A stretch of DNA of 64,000 nucleotides. It comes from Micromussa lordhowensis. Lineage: Eukaryota > Cnidaria > Anthozoa > Scleractinia > Lobophylliidae. The stretch covers positions 28,508,118 through 28,572,117 of the forward strand of contig OZ026601.1 of assembly GCA_964020085.1 (NCBI GenBank), written 5' to 3'. Below the pieces are notes generated by a model, which worked only from the letters and a program-made list of their open reading frames with translations, did not search any database and was not told the DNA's origin. Positions 32,219 through 45,112 of the stretch are shown piece by piece. The translations under genes were made by a program, and so were the position numbers. Numbering within the stretch: the stretch's first letter is position 1; each line of letters begins with the position of its first letter.

Positions 32219-35200
32219 AACCACTCTTCTGTCTAAAACTTTCTAGACTGACTAGCTGTGCATTCCACGCTACCATGGCTGCTAATCTGTAGCTTCCTGA
32301 GCGACCTAATGGTAAAAATGAAAATACACTAGGTTATTATCCAAGAGACCAAAAAAATAATAAGAAAAACCCTCACATTGTAGTGTACAACACTGACACC
32401 CATTTGTTACGTTATTTAGTATATTTAATCCTGCAGATTGCAAGGAGTAGTGCTTGACATACAAATTGCAGGAGAGAGTTAATGGCGGCCGGGTTTGAGC
32501 TGCACGAAAATTCATAGCAGTTGCAATAGATAGGTCAGGGAGCGATTGAAACTCTTTTAATACGCGAGAGAAAAGAGCCTTTATGATAGCGGGAATATTT
32601 TTCCACTCTTTGCGGTGGAATGGCGTGGTCTCATGAAATTCTTTTAAGATTTGATTATCAAGCAAGAAGAAGAGTCAATCGGCTACTTATATATAATTAA
32701 CGGGAATTGACGCCGTGTTCGCTTGATACTTAAAAGATGGTTTTCAAGTACACGGATTCTTCATTGCAGTATTGTCTAGTCGTGGCACAGTACGGTTTGG
32801 CAGCGGAAAAACGGTTTTATTGTCCAATAATGATCAATAATTAAACTATTGCTCCTTTTCGTCGGTAGGAGATTTTTTATAACGCTTCAATTTACAACCG
32901 GCAAACAACTTTGGTCTAGGGCGTGCCCAAGTTTGACAGTTTGACAGCCACGAGTTTGATTGGACAGATTTTGGCAGTGAGATCTGTCTTTATTCCCAAA
33001 GGTTTTTCCGCCGTTTGAAAATCGCAACCACTTTTAATAACGTGATCACCTTATCATGACACTGGCAAGTGCAGAGGAAATGTTCGTCGAATTTCAACTT
33101 AACGCTACGACAATCGAGATTTATTCGCAAGTCCGTTGAACGCAATCACTTTGATGACTTCTCCATTAGTTTTAGGCCGGTCCGGAATTTGCAATGCAGT
33201 TGTAGTAAAAAGAACAGAGAGTGACTGAAAATGTGTGACTGCCCTGCTAAATTATGGAAGACATTAGTCAGGAAAACAAGAGTGATCTTGCAAAATCACT
33301 GACTAAAAACGTCCAGCATTATCCGTTTACCGAAGGAGTTCGGGAGATCGCTTTGCGTATATGCTTGTGGTACATATGCACGAGGCCGAGGAAGTGATTG
33401 TAAAAGGAAAATCATCACTTATAGCGGTTCAAGTCACTGATGACTTATTCGCAAGGGCATTGAAAGATCGGATATTTAAAGGGCAAGATGAGTTTTAGAA
33501 GTACATTACGGTGTGATAAAGATGCATGGCTCCGGTGTTGTGTTCTTTACTTGTAAAGACCAAAAAGAAGAAGGTGAGATCATTCAGTTGTCTTCGTCAG
33601 TTTTGGTAACTGGCATTATCGTTAATTAAAATAATTGTATGTTGATGCTAAAAAGTTGTCTATTCATTGCCGTTTTGATTTAGACTGCACCGGCCGATAT
33701 TAGAGCGGTTGAAAGCTGTCTGACATTTTTCCCGCGCAAAACACACGCGAGTGAGAATATACTGTTGTCCTGAGTTGAGCGAGTGTACCAACGGGTGCCT
33801 TTTGCTGTCTAGCTAGCTCTGAGATTTTCCCCACAAAACAAATATTCTAACATACGATAACGTTTCAAGAGGTTGGAAGCTACGGTTGTTTAACAAGTTT
33901 GGAACAAACGAGATTGAAATACGAAAACCCCATCCACACGTAGTAATCTCTTGCATACCTCAGTGCAGCAGTGTAGCAGGTGACCGATTAAGTCTTGAGC
34001 TTAAGTTTAAACCACTAGTCTGTACTGCAAATGAAAATCTAAAAAATCGTTTCATACCGTTGAATATTTCAAAAACACTACACTGCCAAACGCAGCAACA
34101 CTCGGGTCCGTTGTGTGAAGGAAAGCAAAGGTGCTTCAATCGTGCCAACTCTGTCGCTGAAAACTCCTCATACCAAAAGAAAAAAAAGCAAGCTGCTGAT
34201 AACAGCATAAGCTTACCAATTTCACTCTTGGAAATGTATTTATCCAACCACTGGAAGTAATTAAGCCGTGACAGAGTCCGAAGAAATATGCAAATTTTGT
34301 TATCTTTCGATCGCTATTCTCGGCAGTTTTCTGCACGTGAAATTCGCGGCGCGGTGTGGTGGGGTCTCATGACATTTTTTGAAGGAAAAATTGTCAACCG
34401 AGAAGAGCTGATATTTTCGTTCAGTGGATTGTTTGTTGCAAATTTCTTGTATTTGTGTATACTTAAGTACAAGCTAGTAAAAAAACGGTTACCGCTTCCT
34501 TTTGGTCTGTCTGAGATTTTGTATTCAATCCGACGGCGCTGGTAATGTTGTTCATTTCATCGACAGATTTTATCGTTACCCAAAAACAATAAATTTTGAC
34601 TAAAAACCGAAAGGACCACGAGATTTATTCGCAAGGACATTGATCTTAAACATTTTAATAACTTCTCTATAATTTTTCCGCCCAGACCCGCAAAACACGC
34701 ATGGACAAGCTTATTGGTGCGAGTGAGTGTTGTACTAACTTGTACGGCCGGAAGGCCAATTTAATCATTTAACGCCCGGGCGGAGTGTCCAGTTCTAGGT
34801 TTCTTTCTAACCAAAACTGAAATTATTATTACATACGTCAAGAGATTTGGTAGCTACGGTTAAACAAGTTTAGCAAAAACGAAACTCGTGCACCGCGAGA
34901 TGTAAATGGCTCCCGGCTTGCATATCTCACTATAAGCGACTGTAAGCTTATTTTCTGCAGGTGACTGATAAAGTAAAAAACGTTAAGCTTAAGTGCGTAC
35001 TTTAAATGAAAATCTATGACTTTTACATCGCTTCAATCCGTTGAATTTTATTTAAATAGCATGGAACGTGACCAGCTTACAAGAGGCTGAGAAAAGTCGC
35101 ACAGGTTGTGTGACAGTGTGATTCACTCAGATTAGCAAGTAAGCCTACTTCAAATCATGAAAAACTCTTTTTCCGAAAACTTTTTATGCCGAGAGAAAAG

Positions 35201-37094
35201 AACTTCTGATAACAGCATAAATTTGCACTCTTTCAGCTGGAAGTTTATTTATCTAACGACTAAACGTAAATGCCGTGAAATAGTCCCGCAAAAAGTATGC
35301 ATGTAATCTTTGACCACAATTTCTCGGCGGTAACCCGCGTCGGCGAGGTCTCGTGGAAGTGTTGCGAGGCTTGATTATCAAGCAAGAAGAGCTCTATTTT
35401 CGTCTAAAAAGCAAAAGTTACATGATTAATAACCAAGAATTGATGCCTTTTTCGCTTGATAACCTAAAAATGATTTTTCATATTGTCCGTGGGTGGATTG
35501 TGCAACTCACGAAAGTGGACAAACAGCTTTGTTGAAAAAGAAAACCTATCACTCATTTTCGTCTGTGTGAGATTTTTTACGGGTTCAATCAGAACACGAA
35601 AGGCAACGCAGAACGCAGAAATCAGAACATTTCTCTGACTCCGGTAATTTTCGGTCTAAATCGACTGAAAGGCGGCGCGGATCGTGGTGTTGTTTATTTT
35701 AGACCGATCGTACCCAAAATAGATTTTAATCTCTTAGAAACATAGTTCTACGATTGTCCACCTTCATTGAAGTGTTCTGTTCTTGCTGTCTTCATATTTC
35801 TCAGTATTTTGAGAGAACAAGGCTCATCGTTATTTCGTTTAAAACTTCAAACATTGAACGAGCAATAGTCGCTCGCGGCTTTCACCATTCAAACGCTTCG
35901 GGAAAATTTAATCGAAAATCTTTCCCTGAATTAACTGTCGAAAAGGAAATTCATGCCTTAAAGTGTGATCGCTTAGCATATAAGAACAGTACACAAAAAG
36001 AGTTTTTCACAATATTAAATAAGCTTAGCACTATTTTCTTTGTTCTGATATGCCGATTTCGGTAATAAGCTTACATGTAAGGCGTCTAGTAGCCGTTGAA
36101 CACTAACACCTAACTTACTGTGGGACGCTTTTGATTAATAAGCAAGAAAAACTAACTTTTTTGTTTAATAAACAAGAGTGCCTTGTTTAATAGGCAAAAA
36201 GTGTCACTTTTTTCGCTTAATAACCAAAAATGGCATTTCAAGTTTTAGTAGTTTCTCGGTGAAAAACCCCGCCGGTTTTGTTCAGATAAACTTTAATTCT
36301 CACTCTTTTATGTTCAGCCGAGTTTTTTCAACGAAATTCAGCCCAAACTTTCGGCAATAAGTGCATCAAGAGGAAAGCGCAAATTGATGACAACAGTAAT
36401 CTTGTAAATGTTGACAAAATTGACCCGCGCTGTAATTTGACATGTTTGAAGTAAGCCCAGATGCAGTCCGTAGAGACCACCTATATGGATAGTCTGTGTT
36501 CAATGAAATATCCGTCCGTTGTGTATTCAAAGACCTATTTATTTAAAATGCTGATGTTGTGCAATTCGACTGAACAGGTTCACTTTCGTTTGAAAACTTG
36601 AACATCGAAAATGCAGTCGTTCACGGCCGCCGGCTGCCGATCGATCACGCCGTGAAGAAAACTTACACAAAAATATCTGTCCAGAAAAGGAAAGTCGTCA
36701 CTTAATTATGGCTTTCATTGAAGGCCTGACCAGTCAAGACTTGTATTTGAAGGTTTTCAATAGGAATGATTTATCCGTTGCGTTGTTTTCGTTGTCGATA
36801 TTTTTATCCGTAATGGCGGACGAACTTAGTGTGACAGAGTGTTGTGTGACACTTGTTTAATAAGCAAGAATACCTGCCATTCTTGCTTATTAAGCGAAAG
36901 TCACATGTTTAATAAACATGAAGTGCCACCTTTCTTGCTTAATAAGCCAAAAATAACGACTTTTTAGTTTAATAATCAAACTTGATGTGTCAAAATTGCT
37001 TATTAAACAAAAAAGACATGCAATTTGTTTAATACACCAAAAAAAATGGTGTCCGGAAACAATCTGACAGTCCGAAAACAATCTGACCCTTGTT
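32219..37094 (-). repeat. Right inverted arm of the 35-kb element (4,876 bp)
   Basis: Inverse of the left arm, ending CTGACCCTTGTT at 37094. Palindrome arrays mirror those of the left arm (36838-37045 and inner sites). It has one array unit fewer. Only sparse substitutions distinguish the two arms. Confidence 0.9.
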
Positions 37095-37098
37095 ATTA
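37095..37098. repeat. Right target-site duplication ATTA
   Basis: Matches ATTA at 1846-1849 directly outside the opposite tip. Confidence 0.75.
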
Positions 37099-37299
37099 GC
37101 GTTTTTTGTATGGCTAAAATTAGATTATTTGTTAAGTATATATGTGTGTGTGTGTTCGTGTGTGTATCTTAAGGTTTAAGTTAGCTGTCGTAAGTCCATA
37201 TTGTAATTATTTATATTAAGACCTGTTTTTTCTTAAGTGAGGAGACCTGACCTAGTATAAGCCCCGTGGTTTCCTTCAGGTCTCCTCACCATTTCAATT

Positions 37300-38935
37300 T
37301 TCTTTTCTGTTAATCAATTAAAATTACTGTAAAATATTGAATATATGGCAAATAAAAAATAAATGAAAAAATAAATGAAGTACTGATACTTGAAAACCTT
37401 ATGGAAGGCTTCCACTAACATGTTTGTGTTGATCCCAAGGCCAACTCTGAAGCAGTAGGCCCACTGTTCTTTTCGGCTTGCCCACTCCGGTTCAAAGTAT
37501 TTCTTGAATGACGCTGTTTTTGTGGAGAGGCTAAGGCATTTGAGAAAACCTTGCAAGCAGTCGTCAAACAGTGTTTCGTCAGTTTTTTCTTGTAAACCTC
37601 GAGTGCTGTTGCTGTCACCAATTTTTTCCTTAATTCATGAGTGGTTGCTTTATCCACATGCCACATGCATAATAACTTCTACGGACGTGGACATTCATCC
37701 ATAACTCACACCCAAGCATTATAGAATTGTGGGGCAATGTCGCTCATGAACCAAGAGCTGGAAATAGTATTAGTGTTCTTCTTAACCTCGCTGAAGAAGT
37801 TACACGTTGTAAAGTCTTCTTGGTTTGAAATACACCATGCAGCTGGAAATCTGTCTCCAAACTCATTGATCAGCAAAAAGGTCATTAGGAGGAAGTCATA
37901 CCCATTAGTTCCATGTGTGCTGTCACAGGACACACCGTTGGGCCCAAATTTCCTCAGCATGCTCCTTTGAAATGAGCTCTGGGTCACTATCACAATATCA
38001 TCTTTGGCCAGGTCATAGCCCTCAAGGGCATTTTATGGAAGAGAATGGGATTTGCGTCCGGGGACCCTCTCCATTCAGTTATCCAGGCCAAGACACTATC
38101 TAGGTCATTTTGATGTCTTTGATAGTTTTTAAGGCCAAATGCTTGTTGGATGTTAGAGAGATCTTTTCTTTCCATTAGATGTTCACATGATAAGTTATCC
38201 TCAGTCACACTTTCTCTAATGTCACTGAGGATCGTGTTTCTTGGTACCCCTTGTATTTTGGCTGCCAGCTGTTGCTGTTTTTCTTTAGCAAGCCTTATGT
38301 GCTGCAGTTCTTTTTCGTGGCCATAGTGGGTATAGCAAACGTCAACTGTGATTGAACCATCATCTACGTACGTCACAACTAAAGTTGACGTGCAATTCCT
38401 TTCAATCTTGCAGCTTCCTGTTCAAAAAGAGCAAATTGATTATATTTGTCACCTCGGGTACACTGCGATGTGTCTCTGAGTTCATTTTAATTAAGGGCGG
38501 ATTTTTTCTTATCTCTGGTACCGACTCCGCACAGGAGTGAATCTCCTGTCATGAACAAAGAAAACACCAGACTGCCATATCTAAGTGCAGTAGCCCCTAT
38601 CCCAAAACAGTTAACAGGATAATGCCTCTCATTTACAATATTACTTTTATAATGACTACTGTTCATTTACCTTGCAATTTTAGACGGCGTTTTCCATTCC
38701 GGCGTGGTCTGTAGGTACCACATCTGGTGCACTGGGAATATTCCACTTTCTGCCTGCTACTTTCATTTTTCTTGGATCCTGTGGTAATAAAAATTCAGAT
38801 TTGAACTGCATCTTTTCCCACATTATAGACAATACTTTCTATTAAATATAGCCCTCTTTAAACAAACCCACCTGTTACTTTGACAAAAGAAGAGCCTTCT
38901 TTTTCCTCAATTTCTGCTTTCCATGCTGGAAATTC
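37300..38935 (-). pseudogene. MULE-type transposase, frameshifted
   Basis: Minus-strand pieces follow MULE order. An N-terminal exon near 38869-38934 (EFPAWKAEIEEKEGSSF) and a Cys exon near 38673-38779 (CTRCGTYRPRRNG) lead into a FAR1/FLYWCH-like stretch from about 38417 (CKIERNC, then VCYTHYGHE). This is followed by SCEHLMERKDLSNIQQAFGL and SVLAWITEW. The catalytic region has IVTQSSFQRSMLRKFGPNG, SCDSTHGTNGYDF and FPAAWCISNQED, typical of the MULE DDE fold (D in CDSTHGTN). Near 38030 a frame change separates ILFHK from NALEGYDLAKDDIVIVT, so the product is broken. C-terminal pieces continue to about 37314. It abuts the right end of the 35-kb element, which may have inserted nearby. Confidence 0.75.
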
Positions 38936-39117
38936 TACAAAGAAAGTATAACATTATTGATATCTCTAAGAAGAGTGAAATACATTAATATATAGGATTG
39001 AGCAGAATAGTAAGAAGAACAAATGTTGATGTTTTTGGCATCTAAAAAAACTAATTTGAGGCTTTCTCCTTTGCGAAACATAACAACACTTGCTTTGTTT
39101 TGTACCTCGTAGCCCTC

Positions 39118-39362
39118 AAGGGCATTTTATGGAAAAGAATGGGATTCGCGTCCGGGGACCCTCTCCATTCAGTTATCCAGGCCAAGACACTATCTAGGTC
39201 GTTTTGATGTCTTTGATAGTTTTTAAGGCCAAATGCTCGTTGGATGTTGGAGAGATCTTTTCTTTCCATTAGATGTTCACATGATAAGTTATCCTCAGTC
39301 GCACTTTCTCTAATGTCACTGAGGATCGTGTTTCTTGGTACCCCTTGTATTTTGGCTGCCAA
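39118..39362 (-). repeat. 245-bp duplicate of the MULE pseudogene
   Basis: Direct copy of about 38020-38275 with a few changes, including the same region that carries the frame change. Probably a local duplication, since nothing else of the gene is repeated. Confidence 0.8.
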
Positions 39363-39474
39363 CTTTTGGTGTCAAGAAAGCCAGATCTCCACAGAGTAGA
39401 AGTAAGGCAACTTATGGCACCCATGACAACAACAGTGATTCCACAAATGTTACCACAGGATTGTAAAGGGACAA

Positions 39475-40860
39475 CATGTCTTTATTTGTGCCCAAAAAAT
39501 ATAATAAGATAAATAAATACCAAGAAGAAAAAATTACATGATAAAAAGAGCACAGCCACTTAGAAATAGCTGAAGCTAATCGAGCTAAGTGGCTGGGCTA
39601 AACAGAAAGACATTTGCAAAAAGACATACTGAATATACACACACACACTCACACACATAAAGAACAGTAGACAAGGGATGTGCTAACGCAAAAGTGAAAA
39701 ATACAAAGTACATCAATGAACCAGTCAGTAGTTGGAGATAAGTAAATCTTTTAGGAGATTTTTAAAACAAGTACGACTCTCGGATTTTAGTGAGTCTTCA
39801 ATGGAGTTCCAAACTTAAGCTCCAAAAAAACGAATATTAAATTTGCCATAATTAGTCCTGGCTTTAGGCAGATAGTATGAAATCTTATTCGCCAGTCTGG
39901 TCTGATATTGATGCACTTTATTGATACTCTCAAAGAAATTGTTAAAAATTAAGGGCAGTCTATTAGAGTAATAGTCGTACATGAAAAAGCACAATACAAA
40001 TATACTAAGTCACTTACTTTAAGTACTTTTAATATCTGAAAGAGTGGACTAGAGTGGCAATTATATTCTGAGAATGTTATTATTCTGACAGCTCTTTTTT
40101 GTAAGGTGATGAAAGATCATCTTTGATGTAGAAACCAACACCACCAGCATTAGACATAGATGGTTAAGACAGAAAATAATAACCAGGAAGATTAGTGTTC
40201 GAAAAGGGATCAATTCCAACTTTGATTTTAGTTTCGGAGAGACCAATAACAGAAAAGGAATATTTCATGTCACTCAACATATGAAAGAAATCATCAAAGT
40301 TTGCTGAAAGACTTCTTATATTAAAGTGCAGGGCAGAGAATGCCCTATCAGAGATAGTTGATTTAATATCTTCATTACAATGGAACTCATGAGTTGAATA
40401 ATAACCAAAATTAGTCACAGAGGGTAAATTCAAGTCAATATCAATGCTGGATAAATTAGGGTTATTATTGATAGATGTAGATAGATCAAAACATGGTAAA
40501 GACTCTAAATTCATTCTGGAAATTTTAACAGAACAGAGACAATCTGTATTGGAATTTTAGACCAATAGCTCAGCCAGCTCATAGTCTTCTAAAGAATTAA
40601 AAGGAAAAATTGCATTACGACAGTGCAGGCAGAGCCACAAGTCATGAGTTGTGGCGAAATAATTGTATTCCTTAGCAGATAACACAGGAAAAAAAATACA
40701 TTTTCCAACATGGGAAATCATTGGAAAATTTGAGTTCAAAAAATTCCAACTTTGGAAAATCATTGGGGAAGTCTTATAGAACCAATAAAATTCCAATAAA
40801 GTTCCAACAAAGATAAATATATTTTTTTTTCCATCTATCAGTTGGAATATCATTGGAGTC
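39475..40860 (-). pseudogene. LINE retrotransposon with internal deletion
   Basis: The minus strand begins with a Cys/His piece (LWLCLHCRNAIFPFNS near 40600). After a stop comes an APE-type endonuclease N-terminus: FSALHFNIRSLSANFDDFF, then SVIGLSETKI and GGVGFYIK-like residues (40514-40110). It jumps directly to the C-terminal tail of a LINE polymerase ORF (LANKISYYLPKARTNYGKFN, then VWNSIED after a stop; 40045-39730). The whole reverse transcriptase is absent. The 3' region ends with AATAAA-like sequence near 39490. This is an internally deleted, dead copy of a CR1-like LINE. Confidence 0.75.
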
Positions 40861-41300
40861 TAATTGGAGCAAAATATATTTGGTCTTCCATTGTTGGTAG
40901 ATGATGTAAAATCCTTGGAATACATTTTCTCACTTTCCAAAGATAGCACAATGATATACCACACTTTAACAACAGGCTGGTTGTGATTGGAATATCATTG
41001 TGCTATCTTTGGAACCAAGTGTTCACAATTTTCCAAGGTTGAATGATCTTGTTAAATCATTGGAAACTATTTTATCAGTTTCCAAAGGAAGCACAATGAT
41101 CTACCAAAGTTTAAAACCTCACAGGTTTATTGGAATATCATTGTGCTACCACTGGAACTAACTGTTCACAGATTCCAACACAGGATGAATATATGAAATC
41201 ATTGGAAAAAATATTTTTAGTTTCCAGGGATAACACAATGACACGCCATTTAGTACAAAAACTGCCATGTTATAATTGGAATATAACTGATGTTTACAGA
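40690..41300. repeat. Tandem ~143-bp hairpin repeats
   Basis: Units start at 40934, 41079 and 41221, each TTTCC...GATAGCACAATGA...loop...GGAATATCATTGTGCTA. Within a unit the two halves are inverse copies, so each unit folds. A degenerate array of TTCCAAC / TTGGAA motifs precedes it from 40690. It lies just outside the EnSpm-like gene and could be that element's subterminal repeat. Confidence 0.75.
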
Positions 41301-41630
41301 TGATTATGTGAAAGGAAAAGTAGTACAATGATAAATCAATGAAAATTAACTCATCACTTCACTTGTTTACCTAACAAACTGAGGTGATGAAAACTATGGA
41401 ATGATTTTTCACGAGTTTCCAAATCAGCAACATTTCATTGATTAAAAATGTATAGGGAACGTCACTGGATGCAAAGTAGAATTCCCTATCGTTAAACTGA
41501 AATGAACTCAAAATGAATAATAACCATTTCATTCAACTAACAGGAGGTAAAAGTCAATAAACAAAACATGGAAGTTCTTGTCAACATACAGTTTAATGTC
41601 AAGTTTTTAAACAGGAAAACACATTAAGTT
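41301..41630. other. No gene; 3' flank of the EnSpm-like gene
   Basis: AT-rich sequence with no recognised family. It includes a minus-strand poly(A)-like region near 41560-41600. Confidence 0.4.
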
Positions 41631-43330
41631 CTAATAATCCCGCCATCTGTCGAAGTCTCTAAGCCAGTTGCCATTAGCAATGCCAAGTATACTGGCAAAA
41701 AAGATCCTCTGATTCTGAGAGCCTCTTTCAGGAATCCAGATCTCATCCTCCTTTGTAAAAAATCGTCCTAAAATGAACTTTCGAGGAAGATCATAAGAGA
41801 TCACCCTTGCTCTCCAGACATCATTAACGGCTGCTCCCCTTACGATGACCATGTCATTGACAACAGGATAATAGGGCAAAACAACAGTTCCTGGTACAAC
41901 AGGAAAAATTCTTCTCATAAAGTCAATCACAAGAAAGCTTCCAGGGTCAGTAGTTAACTCCAGTAACATAACCTTCCTGCTCACATTATCCAGTTCTGCA
42001 AATATGCGGTCTTGAGTTTCTTTAACTTTTCTGTGCCCACTGTTGATTGAATATCCGTCCCACTCAAACTTCTTTCCTCTAATAAAGGCTCTCCTCTGAC
42101 CCAAAACAGGAACTTTGTATATTGCCTCAATCGAAGTGACGATTTCACCATCATCAGGAACTATGACAATTACATTTTCTTCTTCTCTATAAAGCAAACC
42201 ATTATAGCCATGCTCTGGCAACCAAAAACTGCGACAATAGTGTCCATCTTCCCCAACTTCGGACTATTCACTTGCACAGCACTCAGCTAGTTTCCTCCTT
42301 GTTGCTTGAGACAAGTCATAGTTATTGTGAAGACACCCAACAAGAATACCTCTGTGACCTTGATTTTGGACATCAGCATTCATGGCATAGAACAGCTTTG
42401 CTTGAGAAAGTGACTTTGCCCATAACTTGAAAGGAATAAAATAAACTAAGGGTCAGGAAATTCCTAGACAAATTAGACCTAATCTGTATTGGAAGACCAG
42501 ATGTAGAGCCAGTTGTACAATGTTCACTAGAATTTTATACCTGTAGGAATAAAGCTTCCGGCTCAGTCACAAATCTCCAAGTAGGCATCAAAGCATTAAG
42601 TTGTATTGTCAAGTTAAGTGTTAGACTGCAAATCACTTTTTCTTATGACATCGATGTGCAGAAAATTCCAATTTTTTTGCATTTATGTATTTTGTATTGT
42701 TTCTGTCTTTAGAAGAAGGAACGAAAAAGACAATCATATACAGTACCTGTTGTAGGTTGACTTTATCTTTGTCAGGGCTTTCCTCCTTATTATTCCTTGC
42801 TTTCAAGACCTCATGCGTCATCTCAGTGGCTGCAAAAGTTACTTCAATATTCTTATGATTGTTGGACTGTCGTATATATCGCTTCACTGCCCTTTCTTTC
42901 ACCCAACAAGAGTAGTTGTCCAAACCACTGAATCTCTCAATATCTTCTCTGAAGTGCTGGAGGTTATGAAGAGATATGACACAGCGCTGGGGGCCATAGG
43001 TTTCTTCCACAAGTACAGTATAACGAAGGGCAGCTTGATGAAAGGTATTTGCATCAGCCTTGGTCCAACCACTTCGAGAGTGGTTTTGTATAAACTCTTC
43101 AATTCTTGCAACACAAGACCAGCACTCTGTTTGTGACTGTGTAAGAAGACCAGCAAAAACAGCCTCAGATGCTGGCCATGCAAAGCGAGAATATTCCTCG
43201 GCTAAAAAGAAATTCAAAATGTTTCAATTATATCAACAACTAGTTTGGTCTACTTTTACCTCTGTTTTCAGTTTAGCGATAAACATGATCAGATGCATGG
43301 CTATAAACATTTGAAGCTCACATGTAAAAC

Positions 43331-43507
43331 AATAGGCCATTTCCGAATTACCTTAAGCCTCTTTCTCAAAGCGAGTCTTGGTGCCCATCCTTTCATATGA
43401 AAATGAGATTTCATTCACAAGTAAATTAAACTCATTTTCATATGAATGGTTGAGCACCAAACCTCGCTTTGATAGAGAGGCTTAGGTCAACTCGGAAATG
43501 GTCTATT
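43331..43507. mobile_element. ~177-bp palindromic MITE
   Basis: ATAGGCCATTTCCGA at one end and TCGGAAATGGTCTAT at the other are inverse. The arms continue through AAGCCTCT / AGAGGCTT and CTCATTTTCATATGAA. It sits in an intron of the EnSpm-like gene. Confidence 0.8.
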
Positions 43508-45112
43508 GAATGGCATATCTACACTTTCAAAATATGTAAATAAGTACATGTAAGACTATAACCTTTCCAGTATCCAAGGTGGGTTGTAATTCCTTTGGGA
43601 AGTCTGGATGCTCTGAATTCTGTGAACAAAAATGTTAAGTAAAAAGTAAAGTTATGAAGCAGAGACAAAATATTATTTTTGACAGCAAAGCTAGTACAGC
43701 TGTACATGTACATTTAAATTCAATGTCCAGCTGGGGCACATTTTAAGGGCAAACTGAAAACTTCAGCTTCTTGAAATTTGTTCCCAGGCAGATACCATAA
43801 AGAGAAAAGTTAACCTATTGACTGAGGATGCTTCAGTTAATTTCAAGTAAATACCTGCAGTCCATGGTAACTGCTGTAATCTTCTGTCAACCTCACACCA
43901 ATCTACAGGATGATCTTCATCAGACAACAGATGGTCAAGAGCTTCTTTCACAACATTGAGTTGCACAGCATGCATTTCATCAAATACCAAGTCCTTATCA
44001 TAGCGAAATCCATACAGTGGCCACAGCCTGTGCAAAATTGAAAGTCCAGTGTAACCACATTCCTTAGACCTCTGCTCTCTAACAGTAACCCTCTCCTCCT
44101 CTTCAATTTCTTTCAGAAGTTCAATGTTTGTTACAATGTCCTTTGACTGTGGGGGATATCTCACATGGTAGCGATTATTTGTGTAATAATAGTGGCGAGA
44201 GGCTGGAAAATATACACCTACAGGAAAAATACAGAAAAGTTGAATAGCCTACACTACGTACATGTATGTCCGAATTTATTTGCATAATCATGAAAAAGGG
44301 TATACCTGAATGTAGGTTGTAACACAGGCAGAGAAATGGTACATTTGTTAGTTCTTGACATAGCAAACTGCATATAGTACTCAGAAAAAAAATGAGTTCA
44401 GTTTACAAGTTGTTGGCTAGGGTTATTCTCCTGCTGGTTTATTAAATGTTTCTCCCCGTGCAAAACAACAATTTGAAACCAAAAAATAATCCTGAAGAGC
44501 GATTTAGAAAAAGGCATCATGTAGGATAAAATATTGTTAGTAACAGATGTTATTAACTTCCCCTCTTAACCCTTCCAAGAAACTCAAATAAAGGAAACAT
44601 ACTTGTTGTTTCACAGCGCCTGCAGCCTTTCTTGCCACATTTGATAAATTTTCCCAATTCACAAAGTCCCATGTGGTCACCTGAGCAGCAAAGAACAAGG
44701 TGACGCAAGATGCATGGTCCTGCAGGCATTTCACATACAGGTGCTGCATAGTTTACTTGAATCCCTATTAAACCAATGCAAAATTTTCATGGATTAAAAC
44801 CACTCTTGTTTCAAAATAATATTCAAAGTCAATACTAATGAGGACAAATATAGTACTGTATTGTTTTGAACTTGAAGTGAACTTGTGAAAAACAACTTTC
44901 AGCAACTTCTCATGAACTTTCATAAGCCAAATAATATTTACCATTTATAAAACCATCCTCAATGTCTCTTATGAACGGTTCCATGAAAGGATCCAAGGAT
45001 GCTGGACGTTTTTTGGGCAACAGGTAGGACGGAACAAAACCAAACACGTATACTTCAGTGACCTGGCAGCGATTCTCCTTTGACATAGTTGCTAATCCAA
45101 CTTCAAAGGCTC

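Larger units (their letters stand above)
1850..37094. mobile_element. 35.2-kb terminal-inverted-repeat DNA transposon with divergent transposase/accessory gene pair
   Basis: The tips AACAAGGGTCAG...CTGACCCTTGTT are exact inverse copies flanked by ATTA on both sides, so both ends of the insertion are present. The arms are about 4.9 kb and almost identical. Between them lie a spliced transposase (minus) and a spliced accessory gene (plus) transcribed away from each other. Several insertions fill introns: a zinc-ribbon unit, TA-flanked and TTA-flanked small elements, three MITEs and a complete second transposon. Because both genes can be reconstructed with matching splice phases and no stop, the element may still be active or only recently dead. 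Superfamily: an RNase H-fold family with GHTx4D and DNCxxxNKN motifs, which I believe corresponds to DUF7869. I cannot assign it to a named transposon superfamily; 4-bp duplications make Academ one candidate to compare. Confidence 0.85.

Noticed and set aside
1850..37094. Polinton/Maverick or integrated virus.
   Set aside because: No protein-primed polymerase, integrase, packaging ATPase or capsid gene is seen; duplication is 4 bp rather than the 6 bp usual for Polintons.
1850..37094. Inverted arms as a mere assembly palindrome.
   Set aside because: Exact tips flanked by a matching ATTA, a 21-bp array indel and scattered substitutions between arms argue for a real element, though long reads should confirm.
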